Shown here: in pieces, positions 48,610-59,747 of the stretch
Numbering within the stretch: position 1 is the stretch's first letter
How the letters are laid out: every line of letters begins with the position of its first letter
DNA from: DATBJJ01 sp963750915
GTDB lineage: Bacteria; Acidobacteriota; Vicinamibacteria; Vicinamibacterales; 2-12-FULL-66-21
DNA length: 64,000 nucleotides
Reading direction: 5' to 3'
Assembly: GCA_963750915.1 (NCBI GenBank)
Contig: CAVVSF010000005.1
Location: 310,001-374,000, forward strand
Position numbers and translations under genes: made by a program
Notes under the pieces: model-generated
Told to the model about the DNA's origin: nothing
The model's input: only the letters and a program-made list of their open reading frames with translations
Databases searched by the model: none

Positions 48610-49860
48610 ATGACCACCAACCGGCTCACCATCTTCGACACGACCCTCCGCGACGGCGAACAGGCGCCCGGCTTCTCCCTGCGCATCGACGAGAAGCTCA
48701 AGATGGCCCGTCAGCTGTCGTCGCTGGGTGTCGACATCATCGAAGCCGGCTTTCCGATTGCCTCCGATGCCGACGCCGAGGCGGTCCGCGTCATCTCGTC
48801 GAGCGTCCATGGACCGGTCATTGCCGCGCTCGCGCGCTGTCATCCCGCCGACATCGATCGCGCCGGCGAAGCGCTGCAGCCGGCGCCGCGGCGCCGTATC
48901 CACACGTTCATCGCCACCTCCGATCTCCATCTCGAGCGCAAGCTGCGGATGACGCGCGAAGCCTGCCTCGAGACTGCCGTGGCGGCAGTGCGTCAGGCCC
49001 GCATGTACACCGACGACGTCCAGTTCTCGGCCGAAGACGCGACGCGCAGCGACCTCGACTTCCTCTGCCGCGTCGTCGAAGCAGTGATCGAGGCGGGGTG
49101 CACGACCGTCAACCTGCCGGACACCGTCGGCTTCGCGGTGCCGCACGAGATGAGCGCGTTCTTTACCGCCATCCTGTCGCGGGTACCGAATGCCGACAAG
49201 GCGACGTTCAGCACACACTGCCACGACGACCTCGGCCTCGCGGTCGCAAACACGCTGGCGGCAGTGCAGGCCGGCGCCCGCCAGGTCGAGTGCACGGTCA
49301 ACGGGGTCGGCGAGCGCGCCGGCAACGCGTCGCTCGAGGAGATTGTCATGGCGACGCGCGTGCGCAGCGATCTCCTGCCGTACGACACGGCGATCAACAC
49401 CCGCGAGATCTACCCGTCGAGCCAGATGTTCACGAACCTCACCGGCGAGGCGGTGCAGGCGAACAAGGCCATCGTCGGCCGCAACGCGTTCGCGCATGAA
49501 GCCGGCATCCACCAGGACGGCATGCTGAAGGATCGGCGGACGTACGAGATCATGCGCCCGGAAGACGTCGGCGTGCCGCAGGCGACGCTGGTACTCGGCA
49601 AGCACTCCGGCCGCCACGCCGTGCAGCGCCGCTGCGAACAGCTCGGCATCACGCTCGAGCGGCAGCAGCTCGACCAGGTCTACCGCGCCGTCATCGCCCA
49701 CGCCGACCGCGAGAAAACAGTCAGCGACCGCGACCTCACGACGATCGTCGATCGTGTCCGCGGCGGCGACACCCGGCGCCCGGCCCTGAGCGGCTCACCC
49801 GTCGCGGGCCACGACTTCACCAACACCCCGGCCGAGAGCGGCTACGGCCACGGGGTCTAG
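48610..49860 (+). CDS. leuA: 2-isopropylmalate synthase, short form without regulatory domain
   Basis: This enzyme condenses acetyl-CoA with 2-ketoisovalerate. It begins TTNRLTIFDTTLRDGEQAPG and has the metal-binding HCHDDLGLAVANT and NGVGERAGNASLEE and the GKHSGRHAV segment. At 416 residues it stops soon after the GKHSG region and lacks the C-terminal LeuA dimer domain that normally binds leucine for feedback inhibition. No frameshift or continuation is visible after the stop. It may be leucine-insensitive, or a related Claisen-type enzyme; the leu context favours LeuA. Confidence 0.9.
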   Translation: MTTNRLTIFDTTLRDGEQAPGFSLRIDEKLKMARQLSSLGVDIIEAGFPIASDADAEAVRVISSSVHGPVIAALARCHPADIDRAGEALQPAPRRRIHTFIATSDLHLERKLRMTREACLETAVAAVRQARMYTDDVQFSAEDATRSDLDFLCRVVEAVIEAGCTTVNLPDTVGFAVPHEMSAFFTAILSRVPNADKATFSTHCHDDLGLAVANTLAAVQAGARQVECTVNGVGERAGNASLEEIVMATRVRSDLLPYDTAINTREIYPSSQMFTNLTGEAVQANKAIVGRNAFAHEAGIHQDGMLKDRRTYEIMRPEDVGVPQATLVLGKHSGRHAVQRRCEQLGITLERQQLDQVYRAVIAHADREKTVSDRDLTTIVDRVRGGDTRRPALSGSPVAGHDFTNTPAESGYGHGV

Positions 49861-49879
49861 AGTTGCGCTCGGGCGCGGG

Positions 49880-49935
49880 CGCGGGCCCGTGCACCAACTT
49901 CGAAGTTCGAACTTCGAACTTCGAAGTTTCTTCCT
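49880..49935. repeat. CTTCGAA heptamer tract between leuA and leuB
   Basis: Units CTTCGAA and GTTCGAA repeat with period 7 (about 49895-49928). The same unit recurs with inverted arms after leuB. Confidence 0.75.
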
Positions 49936-49961
49936 GAGCCCGACACGTTAAACATTCCGCC

Positions 49962-51020
49962 GTGACATCCAAAATCCTTCTCCTCCCTGGCGACGGCATT
50001 GGTCCGGAAGTCGTCGCCGCGGCATCGACGGTTCTTCGTGCGGTAGCAAGCCGCTTTGGCCATCACTTCGAATTGACCGAAGCCATCATCGGCGCCGCGG
50101 CGCTGCGGCAAGGGTTGCCGCCGCTGCCTGATGCGACCCTGGCGGCGGCGAGGTCCGCCGACGCGATCCTGCTCGGCGCTGTCGGCGATCCCGAGTTCGA
50201 TCGCGGACCATCGTCGGGGCGGCCGGAAGCGGCGCTGCTCGGAGTGAGGAAGGCGCTCGGGCTCTACGCCAACCTGAGGCCGGCGCGGACCTACAAGGGA
50301 CTCGAAACGGCGGGGCCGCTGAAGCCGGAGGTGCTGGCCGGCACCGACATGCTCGTCGTGCGCGAGCTGACGGGCGGGCTGTATTACGGCGAACCGCGAG
50401 GCATCGAGGCGGACGGCAGTGCCGCCTACAACACGATGCGCTACTCGAAGATGGAGATCGAGCGCATCGCGCGGCGTGCGTTCGAGGCGGCGCGCGGGCG
50501 CCGGCGGCGCGTGACCTCGGTCGACAAGGCCAACGTTCTCGAGACGTCCCGCCTGTGGCGTTCGGTCGTGACCGAAGTCGCAGCCGGCTACGCTGACGTC
50601 GCGCTCGACCACATGCTCGTCGACAGCTGCGCCATGCGCATCGCGTTTGCCCCGGCCAGCTTCGACGTGATCGTCACCGAGAACATGTTCGGCGACATCC
50701 TCTCCGACGAAGCCGGCGCCATCGTCGGCTCGCTTGGCCTGCTGCCGTCAGCCAGCCTTGGCGAGGGCACGGGCCTCTTCGAACCGGTGCACGGCTCGGC
50801 GCCGGACATCGCCGGCCGCAACGTCGCCAACCCGCTGGGCGCAATCGCGTCAGCGGCGATGCTGCTGCGCCACGCGCTCAAGCTCGAGACCGAAGCCCGC
50901 GCTATCGAAACCGCTGTCGAACGCACGCTGCAGGATGGCGTCCGCACGGTCGATCTTGCGCAGGGCGGAGCGTCGGTCGGAACGCGCGAAATGGGTCAGG
51001 CGGTGGTGGGGAGGCTTTAG
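49962..51020 (+). CDS. leuB: 3-isopropylmalate dehydrogenase
   Basis: This 352-residue NAD-dependent enzyme starts with GTG (KILLLPGDGIGPEVVAAA). It has LLGAVGDPEF, VRELTGGLYYGEPRG, the DKANVLETSRLWR motif and GLLPSASLGEG followed by EPVHGSAPDIAGRN. It completes the leucine pathway with leuCD and leuA. Confidence 0.96.
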   Translation: MTSKILLLPGDGIGPEVVAAASTVLRAVASRFGHHFELTEAIIGAAALRQGLPPLPDATLAAARSADAILLGAVGDPEFDRGPSSGRPEAALLGVRKALGLYANLRPARTYKGLETAGPLKPEVLAGTDMLVVRELTGGLYYGEPRGIEADGSAAYNTMRYSKMEIERIARRAFEAARGRRRRVTSVDKANVLETSRLWRSVVTEVAAGYADVALDHMLVDSCAMRIAFAPASFDVIVTENMFGDILSDEAGAIVGSLGLLPSASLGEGTGLFEPVHGSAPDIAGRNVANPLGAIASAAMLLRHALKLETEARAIETAVERTLQDGVRTVDLAQGGASVGTREMGQAVVGRL

Positions 51021-51021
51021 G

Positions 51022-51116
51022 CAAGTTCGAAGGTCGAAGGTCGAAGTTCGAAGTGAAGTTCGAAGTTGAAGCTTCGAGGTTTACTTCGAAGTTCGACCTT
51101 CGGCCTTCGAACTTGT
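51022..51116. repeat. TTCGAAG inverted heptamer repeat after leuB
   Basis: The left arm (51023-51068) and right arm (51083-51116) are built from AGTTCGA, AGGTCGA and CTTCGAA units. The outermost CAAGTTCGAAGG and CCTTCGAACTTG are reverse complements. The element sits between convergent leuB and glmS, and may terminate both. Confidence 0.75.
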
Positions 51117-53001
<1,885 letters not shown>

Positions 53002-53008
53002 ATGCAGT

Positions 53009-54406
53009 TCAGTCCTTGCGCTGTTTCAGCCGCGCGATCCAGCCCGGCTTGTTGACCTGCCGGCCGCGCGCGATGGCCAGCGACCCGGCCGGCACGTCCT
53101 CGGTGATCGACGAGCCGGCGGCGACGTAGGCGCCGCGACCGACCCGCACCGGCGCGATCAGCTGACTGTCGCTGCCGATGAAGGCGCCATCCTCGATGAT
53201 CGTCGGGTGCTTGTTGACGCCGTCGTAGTTGCAGGTGATGGTGCCGGCGCCGATGTTGACCTTCTCCCCGATCGTCGCGTCCCCGAGGTACGACAGGTGA
53301 TTCGCCTTCGCACCCTTCCCCATCGTCGTCTTCTTGAGCTCGACGAAGTTGCCGACGTGGGCGCTCTCGCCGACCCGTGAGTCGGGGCGGAGCTGGGCGA
53401 ACGGGCCGATCTGGGCGCCGCGATCGACAACGGACTGGCGGATCACGCAGTAGTTACTGACAACCACGTCGTCTGCAATGACCGAGTCGACGATGCGGAC
53501 GCCGGAGTGGATCTCGCATCCAGACCCGACCCTCGTTGTGCCTTCCAGGTAGACGTCAGGGTGGATGACCGTATCTGCGCCGATCTCAACGTCCGGCTGA
53601 ATCCACGCGCTCGCGGGGTCGAGGATCGTGACGCCGCTGGCCATGAGGTCGGCGTTCTTGCGGTCCCGCAGAACTGCAGCGACGTCGGCGAGCTCCTTCC
53701 GGCTGTTCACCCCGAGAATCTCCACGGAATCGGCCAGGACAACCGTCTCGACACGACGGCCCATCTGGCGAAAACCTCTGACTAAATCAGGAAGATAGTA
53801 CTCGCCCTGGGCGTTCGTCGAGCCAACCTGGCGCAATGCGTCGAACAAGGGAGGCAGGTCGAACGCGTAGATTCCGCTGTTGATCTCGCGTATCCCGCGT
53901 TCTTCGGCCGAGGCGTCCTTGTGCTCGACGATCGCAGAAATCGCGCCATCTTTGCGGACGATCCGGCCGTAGCCGTCGGGCTGCTCGAAGACAGCGGTGA
54001 GGACGGTCGCGGCCGCCGCCTGTTTCAAGTGATGTTCGACGAGGGCGCCCAGCGTTTCGGGGCGAATGAGCGGGACGTCTCCCGAGAGAAGGAGGACGCA
54101 GCCGGTCTTCCCTTTCAACGCCGATTCAGCCTGGAGCAGGGCGTGCCCGGTTCCCAGCTGCGGCTCCTGGATGGCGAACACCACGTCGCGTCCGGCGAAA
54201 TGCGCTCTCAAGTCCTCGGTCTGATGACCAATAACAAGTGTCGTCGTCGCCGGCCTGAACCTGGCCACCGTCGCCAGCAGATGGTCTATCAGCGCCCTGC
54301 CGCCAGCACGGTGCAACACCTTGGGAATACGCGACTTCATGCGCGTACCCTTCCCGGCAGCGAGAATGACGATGTGGAGCGGGGTGGGGGCGGGAGAGGG
54401 GGTCAC
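53009..54406 (-). CDS. glmU: bifunctional GlmU (GlcN-1-P acetyltransferase / GlcNAc-1-P uridylyltransferase)
   Basis: This 465-residue enzyme makes UDP-GlcNAc. The N-terminal uridylyltransferase has IVILAAGKGTRMKSRIPKVL and GDVPLIRPETL. The left-handed beta-helix C-terminal acetyltransferase has AKANHLSYLGDATIGEKVNI and AGTITCNYDGVNKHPT. The start is a GTG overlapping the TPR gene stop (GTGA), and it lies 7 nt upstream of glmS, so they form an operon. Confidence 0.96.
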   Translation of the reverse strand: MTPSPAPTPLHIVILAAGKGTRMKSRIPKVLHRAGGRALIDHLLATVARFRPATTTLVIGHQTEDLRAHFAGRDVVFAIQEPQLGTGHALLQAESALKGKTGCVLLLSGDVPLIRPETLGALVEHHLKQAAAATVLTAVFEQPDGYGRIVRKDGAISAIVEHKDASAEERGIREINSGIYAFDLPPLFDALRQVGSTNAQGEYYLPDLVRGFRQMGRRVETVVLADSVEILGVNSRKELADVAAVLRDRKNADLMASGVTILDPASAWIQPDVEIGADTVIHPDVYLEGTTRVGSGCEIHSGVRIVDSVIADDVVVSNYCVIRQSVVDRGAQIGPFAQLRPDSRVGESAHVGNFVELKKTTMGKGAKANHLSYLGDATIGEKVNIGAGTITCNYDGVNKHPTIIEDGAFIGSDSQLIAPVRVGRGAYVAAGSSITEDVPAGSLAIARGRQVNKPGWIARLKQRKD

Positions 54407-55149
54407 CGACGCGCTCGAGCGCGCCGCCTGCCGCTGGCAGTGTCGCCGAGCGCCTCGCGGAAGGCGTCGAGATTCCGCAGCGCACTCAGATCCGGATCTT
54501 GTATGGCGTTAGACCTATTATCTGGGTTGAGGGCGATGGCCTGCTCGAGATGCCGCAGCGCGGCGGCGGAATCGCCCTTATCGGTTAGGGCGACAGCCAT
54601 AATGTAGTGGGCGTGGTCGCTGTCCGGTGACTTCTCGAGGGCGCGGTTGAGGTGACTGAGCGCCAGGTTCTGGTCGCCGGCATTCAGCGCGACGGTCGCG
54701 GCGTATACCCATTCGGATGCGGTCTGCGGCGTCGGCTGGCGGCGGGCTTTTTCGCGTTCGCACACTTGGAGATAGAGGCGCGCCCGCTCGACGAGCTCCC
54801 GCTCTTCGGGGTAGCGCTGGATCACGTTCCGGAACCCCTCGGCCCCGGCGGCGAAGTCGTGGCGCTGCAGCGCGCGAACGCCTGCCTCGTAGACCGCAAG
54901 GGCCTCGTAGAACGCCGGCTTTCGCGGGGGTGGGGGCGGGGCCTCCGGCTCTTTGGGGGCAACCGGCCGCGGTGCTTCTTTGACGGCAGTCGTCCGGGCG
55001 GACGTCCGGGCGGCAGACGTCCGGGCGACGGCCACCGCGCTGGGGCGCGCGCCCGGCTTGGCCTTTACCTTAGATTTCTTGACTCGCGCGCGGCTCGAGG
55101 TGGCCCGGGCTGAGGCCCGGCTCGCGACTGCGCGGCGCTGTTTCGGCAT
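54403..55149 (-). CDS. TPR protein with histone-like basic N-terminus
   Basis: This is a protein of about 248 residues. The N-terminal 75 residues are Lys/Arg/Ala-rich (RASARATSSRARVKKSKVK), then a Pro-rich linker. Tetratricopeptide repeats follow (YEAGVRALQRHDFAAGAEGF, ATVALNAGDQNLALSHLNRA, AVALTDKGDSAAALRHLEQA). The ATG at 55149 is preceded by AAGGAG at 12 nt; a GTG at 55173 is the alternative. It overlaps glmU by GTGA. It may scaffold a complex; no enzyme motif is seen. Confidence 0.8.
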   Translation of the reverse strand: MPKQRRAVASRASARATSSRARVKKSKVKAKPGARPSAVAVARTSAARTSARTTAVKEAPRPVAPKEPEAPPPPPRKPAFYEALAVYEAGVRALQRHDFAAGAEGFRNVIQRYPEERELVERARLYLQVCEREKARRQPTPQTASEWVYAATVALNAGDQNLALSHLNRALEKSPDSDHAHYIMAVALTDKGDSAAALRHLEQAIALNPDNRSNAIQDPDLSALRNLDAFREALGDTASGRRRARARR

Positions 55150-55241
55150 GGAGGTCGCCGACTCCTTCGGCACCTGACAGTAACAAACGGTCCCGAAGCG
55201 GTCAAGCAGACACTACATATCCCGATCCCGGCACGAATCGG

Positions 55242-56087
55242 TCAATCGCCAGAGTTTCGCCCCGCCTCAATCAAGGCATACACAGCGCGCGACCTCATTC
55301 GATACTTCTCCGCCAGCGCCTGGATGGCACCCCTGCGGTCGAGGCTCCCATTAGCGGTCATTTGACCGAATTCTGCGGCGATGTCGGCGGCCGCTGGCGC
55401 CGGACGTGGTGCCTTCTCCTCGGGAGCGCCAGACACTACCACGGTGAACTCGCCGCGAGGTTCTTCCTTCTTAGATAGATAGCCTGAAATCGGTCCAACG
55501 ACCAATTCTTCGTGCGCCTTGGTGAGCTCCCGGCCGACAGCTACGATCCTGTCGCCAAGGACCGAGAGCATGACCTCGAGCGTGTCACGGATTCGGTGGG
55601 GCGCCTCGTATACAACCAGCGGACGTTCTTCCTCTGCCACCCGCTCGAGCCAGGTTCGCCTGGCCGACGCCTTTGCCGGGGGAAAGCCGAGGAAAACGAA
55701 CTCGCCGCCCCCGATCCCGGCCGCGGAGAAGGCCGCCATGACGGCGCTGGCTCCCGGAACCGGCTCGACGCGGATCCCTGCCGCATGGGCCGCGGCCACC
55801 AGGCGGACCCCCGGATCCGACACGACCGGCGTGCCCGCATCCGACACGAGCGCAACGGATTCGCCGTCCCTCAGACGCTGGATCAGCCGCGCGGTTTTGG
55901 CCTCTTCATTGTGCTCGTGGAGGCTCGTCGTCGGGGTCGCGATCGAGTAATGTTGGAGGAGGCGGGACGTCCGGCGGGTGTCTTCGGCAGCGATGAGCGA
56001 CACCTCGCGCAGGATGCGGACGGCCCGGAACGTCACATCTTCGAGGTTCCCTATGGGAGTCGCGACCACATAAAGAATGCCGGGCAT
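55242..56087 (-). CDS. rsmI: 16S rRNA (cytidine-1402-2'-O) methyltransferase
   Basis: This 281-residue SAM enzyme of the YraL family has ILYVVATPIGNLEDVTFRAV, VALVSDAGTPVVSDPGVRLV and PHRIRDTLEVMLSVLGD. It is divergent from the DUF885 gene with a 24-nt gap between starts. Confidence 0.95.
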   Translation of the reverse strand: MPGILYVVATPIGNLEDVTFRAVRILREVSLIAAEDTRRTSRLLQHYSIATPTTSLHEHNEEAKTARLIQRLRDGESVALVSDAGTPVVSDPGVRLVAAAHAAGIRVEPVPGASAVMAAFSAAGIGGGEFVFLGFPPAKASARRTWLERVAEEERPLVVYEAPHRIRDTLEVMLSVLGDRIVAVGRELTKAHEELVVGPISGYLSKKEEPRGEFTVVVSGAPEEKAPRPAPAAADIAAEFGQMTANGSLDRRGAIQALAEKYRMRSRAVYALIEAGRNSGD

Positions 56088-56111
56088 GAGCGTTCCCGGG
56101 CGATTGTACCA

Positions 56112-57770
56112 ATGTATTCAGCCGAACCCCTTCCCCACTTCGTTGACGAATACCTCGCGTACCTCTACGAGATCAATCCGACCACCGCAACCTTCGACGG
56201 CGTGCACGTGCACGACGACCTCCTGGAGGATTTCAGTCGTCAAGCGATTGACGCTCAGGTCCGGACGCTGGGGGGCTTCGGCCGCCGCCTGGCCGCGATC
56301 GACCCGGCCCGCCTGACCGACATCGAGCGCCTCGAACGGCCGGCGCTCGAATCGAGCATCCGCGCCCGCGTCTTCGAGCTGGAAGCGGTCCGCACCTGGG
56401 AGCGCAGCCCGCAGCTCTTCGCCGATACGCTGGCGACGAGCCTGGCCGGCCAGGCGCTCTTCGACTACGCGCCCCTGGCCGAGCGCGCGCGCCGGGTGCT
56501 GTCGAAGCTGCGCCAGGTCCCGCGGCTGATGCAGGCGGCCCGCGACAACATCAAGGACCCGCCCGGGATCTTCGTCAAGGTCGGGCTCGAGAGCCTGCGC
56601 GGCACGCTGCGGTTCATCAACGACGATCTGCCCCGCGCCTTCTCGGCGCTCGACGATCTCCACGTCCTCGGCGATCTCGCCGACGCCTCGACCGAAGCGA
56701 CGACATCGATCGGGAGCTACGTCGAATATCTCGAGACCGATCTGGCGCCGCGCAGCAAGGGCAGCTTCCGGCTCGGGCGGGAGAAGTTCGAGCAGAAGTT
56801 CCAGCTCGATGAGGGCCTGACTGTCGGCGCCGATCGCCTGCTCGAGATCGCCTTGCGCGAGCTGCGCGAGACGCAGGAAGAGTTCCGTCGGGTCGCGTCG
56901 CGCGTCAACGGCGGCGATCCGCTGGCCGCCTGGCAGAAGACGAAGGCGCAGCACCCGCCGGCCGGGCAGCTCGTGTCCGTCGCCCAGCAGCAGCTCGAGG
57001 AGCTCGCCGAGTTCATCCGCCGCGAGGGCATCATCTCGCTGCCCGAGGGCGCGCCGGTCGCGGTGCGGCCGACGCCGCGGTTCTACCGCTGGACCTCGGC
57101 CAGCATGTGGACGCCCGGGCCATTCGAGTCGCGCCCGGTGCGCGCGTTCTACTACCTCACCGACGCCGATCCGTCATGGTCGCCGGAGCGCCAGGACGAG
57201 CACCTGCGCGACTTCAACTACGGCGCGCTCTGGGCGATCTCGATTCACGAGGTCTTCCCGGGCCACTTCCTGCACTATCAGCACCTGCGCCAGGTCGAGT
57301 CGACGCTGCGCAAGTCGATCCTCTTTTCGTCCTCCGCCTTCGTCGAAGGCTGGGCGCACTACTGCGAGCAGATGATGATCGACGCCGGCTTCCGCAAGGA
57401 CGACACCAACGTGCGTCTCGGCCAGCTCGCCGAATCGCTGGTTCGTCTGTGCCGCTGCATCATCGGCATCCGGCTGCACTGCGAGGACCTCTCGGTCGAG
57501 CAGGCCGTGCGCTTCTTCCGCGAGGAGGCGTTCCTCGAGGAGCCGAGCGCCCGCCGCGAGGCCGAACGCGGTACTTTCGATCCGTCCTACATTCTCTATT
57601 CCGCCGGCAAGCTGATGCTGCTGAAGCTGCGCGAGGACTACAAGGCCCACGTCGGCGCCAGGTTCTCGCTGCGCTCCTTTCACGACACGCTGCTCGGCAA
57701 CGGCACTGTGCCGATCTGGCTGCATCGTTCGCTCATGCTCGGCCCGCAAAACGGCGAACTGATCGACTGA
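56112..57770 (+). CDS. DUF885-family zinc peptidase-like protein
   Basis: This protein of about 552 residues has the active-site motif ISIHEVFPGHFLHYQHLRQV (HExxxH-like) and a downstream Glu region AHYCEQMMIDAGF. The ATG at 56112 (MYSAEPLPHFVDEYL) is chosen because the upstream frame overlaps rsmI. Alpha-helical throughout, without a signal peptide, so probably cytoplasmic. The substrate is unknown, and it forms a plus-strand run with the FmdB protein and serS. Confidence 0.88.
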   Translation: MYSAEPLPHFVDEYLAYLYEINPTTATFDGVHVHDDLLEDFSRQAIDAQVRTLGGFGRRLAAIDPARLTDIERLERPALESSIRARVFELEAVRTWERSPQLFADTLATSLAGQALFDYAPLAERARRVLSKLRQVPRLMQAARDNIKDPPGIFVKVGLESLRGTLRFINDDLPRAFSALDDLHVLGDLADASTEATTSIGSYVEYLETDLAPRSKGSFRLGREKFEQKFQLDEGLTVGADRLLEIALRELRETQEEFRRVASRVNGGDPLAAWQKTKAQHPPAGQLVSVAQQQLEELAEFIRREGIISLPEGAPVAVRPTPRFYRWTSASMWTPGPFESRPVRAFYYLTDADPSWSPERQDEHLRDFNYGALWAISIHEVFPGHFLHYQHLRQVESTLRKSILFSSSAFVEGWAHYCEQMMIDAGFRKDDTNVRLGQLAESLVRLCRCIIGIRLHCEDLSVEQAVRFFREEAFLEEPSARREAERGTFDPSYILYSAGKLMLLKLREDYKAHVGARFSLRSFHDTLLGNGTVPIWLHRSLMLGPQNGELID

Positions 57771-57793
57771 GGTCGGGGCTCGCGAGGAGACAG

Positions 57794-58138
57794 ATGCCAC
57801 TTTACGAGTACGAATGCAGGGCCTGCGGCAACCGCTTCGAACGGATCCAGAAGTTCTCCGATCCGCTGGTCGAGATCTGCCCCAAGTGCGAGGGCGCGGT
57901 GCGCAAGCGGCTGTCGTCGCCGGCGATCCAGTTCAAGGGCTCGGGTTGGTACATCACCGACTACGCCAAGAAGACCGGCGCCGCCGCCGGTGACAACGGC
58001 GACAAGCGCGACAAGGCGGAGAAGAGCGACGGCGGCGCGGACAACAAGGCCGGGGGCGACAGCACGGCCGCCGCTTCCTCCGACAAGCCGTCAGCCCCCG
58101 CCACGCCGGCGTCGTCGTCGTCGACCAAGAGCGAGTAG
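57794..58138 (+). CDS. FmdB-family zinc-ribbon regulatory protein
   Basis: This 114-residue protein has a zinc ribbon PLYEYECRACGNRFERIQKF with a second ICPKCEGAVRKRL. The tail is a low-complexity Lys/Asp/Ala/Ser linker (about 55 residues). GAGGAGA precedes the ATG. FmdB-type proteins are small putative regulators; the target is not clear. Confidence 0.9.
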   Translation: MPLYEYECRACGNRFERIQKFSDPLVEICPKCEGAVRKRLSSPAIQFKGSGWYITDYAKKTGAAAGDNGDKRDKAEKSDGGADNKAGGDSTAAASSDKPSAPATPASSSSTKSE

Positions 58139-58189
58139 CGAGCGCGTTTTCCCGCCGTCGGTGGTCTTTTTCCCGTTAGGATCTGTCTC

Positions 58190-59467
58190 ATGATCGACCC
58201 CGCCGCCGTGCGCGATCGTCTTGATGACGTGCGCGCGGCCTACCGCAATCGCGGCATGGATGCCGACGCCGACCTCGAGCAGCTGGCAACGCTCGAAACC
58301 CGTCGCCGCCGGCTGATCCCGGAAATGGAAGGCTTGAAGCGCGAGCAGAACGCCGCCGGCGACGAGGTCGCGCGCGCCAAGCGCCAGGGCATCGACGCGA
58401 CGCCGCTGTTTGCCGCGAGCAAGGCCCGGGCGCAGCAGATCCGCCAGCTCGAAATCCAGGTCGACCAGACCGAGCACCAGCGCTCGGCACTGTTGATGAC
58501 GCTGCCGAACCTGCCGCACGCCAGCGTCCCGGTGGGGAAATCCGCCGCCGACAACCAGGAAGTCAGGCGCCACGGCGAGCCGCGTGCCTTCGACTTCGAG
58601 CCGAAGCCGCACTGGGAGATCGGCTCGGCGCTCGGCATCCTCGATTTCGATCGCGCGACCCGGATGTCCGGGACGCGGTTCTCGGTGCTGATGGGCGCGG
58701 GCGCCCGCCTGTCCCGCGCCCTGATCAACTTCATGCTCGACGTCCACGCGCGCGAGCACGGCTACACCGAGGTCGAGCCGCCGTTCCTGGTCAATGGCGG
58801 GGCGCTGCGCGGCACCGGCAATCTGCCGAAGTTCGAGCAGGACCTGTTCAAGATCGCCGGCGAGTGGGACCTCTACCTGATCCCGACCGCCGAAGTGCCG
58901 CTGACCAACCTGCACCGCGAGGAAATCCTTGACGGCCGGCTGCTGCCGCTGCGCTACACCGCCTACACCCCCTGCTTCCGCAGCGAAGCCGGCTCGTACG
59001 GCGCCGACGTCCGCGGCCTGATCCGGCAGCACCAGTTCGACAAGGTCGAGCTCGTCAAGTTCACGACGCCGGAGCAGTCCTACGAGGAGCTCGAGTCGCT
59101 GACGCGCAACGCGGAGAGCATCCTCGAACGTCTCGGCCTGCCGTATCGCACGATGCTGCTGTGCACGGGCGACATGGGCTTTGCCGCCGCCAAGACCTAC
59201 GACATCGAAGTGTGGCTGCCGAGCCAGAAGACCTATCGCGAAATCTCGTCCTGCAGCAATACCGAAGCGTTTCAGGCGCGGCGCGCCAACATCAAGTTCC
59301 GGACCGCTGGCACCGGCAAAGCGGAGCTCGCGCACACGTTGAACGGGTCGGGCCTGGCCGTCGGCCGGACGCTGCTCGGGATCCTCGAGAACTATCAGCA
59401 GGCGGACGGCTCGGTCGTCGTACCCGACGCGTTGCGGCCTTACATGGGCGTGGACGTCATCCGCTAG
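58190..59467 (+). CDS. serS: seryl-tRNA synthetase
   Basis: This 425-residue class II synthetase has an N-terminal coiled-coil arm. Motif 2 reads RYTAYTPCFRSEAGSYGADV, and motif 3 includes TAGTGKAELAHTLNGSGLAV and GRTLLGILENYQ. In selenoprotein-making bacteria it also serylates tRNA-Sec, which suits selD in this window. tRNA-Ser lies 1.7 kb away. Confidence 0.97.
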   Translation: MIDPAAVRDRLDDVRAAYRNRGMDADADLEQLATLETRRRRLIPEMEGLKREQNAAGDEVARAKRQGIDATPLFAASKARAQQIRQLEIQVDQTEHQRSALLMTLPNLPHASVPVGKSAADNQEVRRHGEPRAFDFEPKPHWEIGSALGILDFDRATRMSGTRFSVLMGAGARLSRALINFMLDVHAREHGYTEVEPPFLVNGGALRGTGNLPKFEQDLFKIAGEWDLYLIPTAEVPLTNLHREEILDGRLLPLRYTAYTPCFRSEAGSYGADVRGLIRQHQFDKVELVKFTTPEQSYEELESLTRNAESILERLGLPYRTMLLCTGDMGFAAAKTYDIEVWLPSQKTYREISSCSNTEAFQARRANIKFRTAGTGKAELAHTLNGSGLAVGRTLLGILENYQQADGSVVVPDALRPYMGVDVIR

Positions 59468-59747
59468 GCGCCGGGAGATGCGCCTGGATGTCCGACGCGA
59501 GTGGCAGCGGCTGATCCGCGAGGCGCTCGATCAGCCGCCGGGTACGATCGAGAACGCGTGGCGTTTCGCCGCTCGAGGGGGCGTGGCCGCGCGGCATGAC
59601 GTGGAACGCCAAGACCGGGAGGACCGAATACGCCGGCCGCGGCGTCAGCTGCTCGTCGGCAGTCTCTCGGTGGTAAGGCGTCGCATGTCATCGCCGCCCA
59701 GAACCTTCCGCGATCGCGGACTGCTGAAGTAGCCGCCCCGTCCGACT

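Noticed and set aside
59478..59732. 84-residue plus-strand frame after serS
   Set aside because: Arg-rich, no homologue recognised; a minus-strand reading of the same bases is equally open, so no call.
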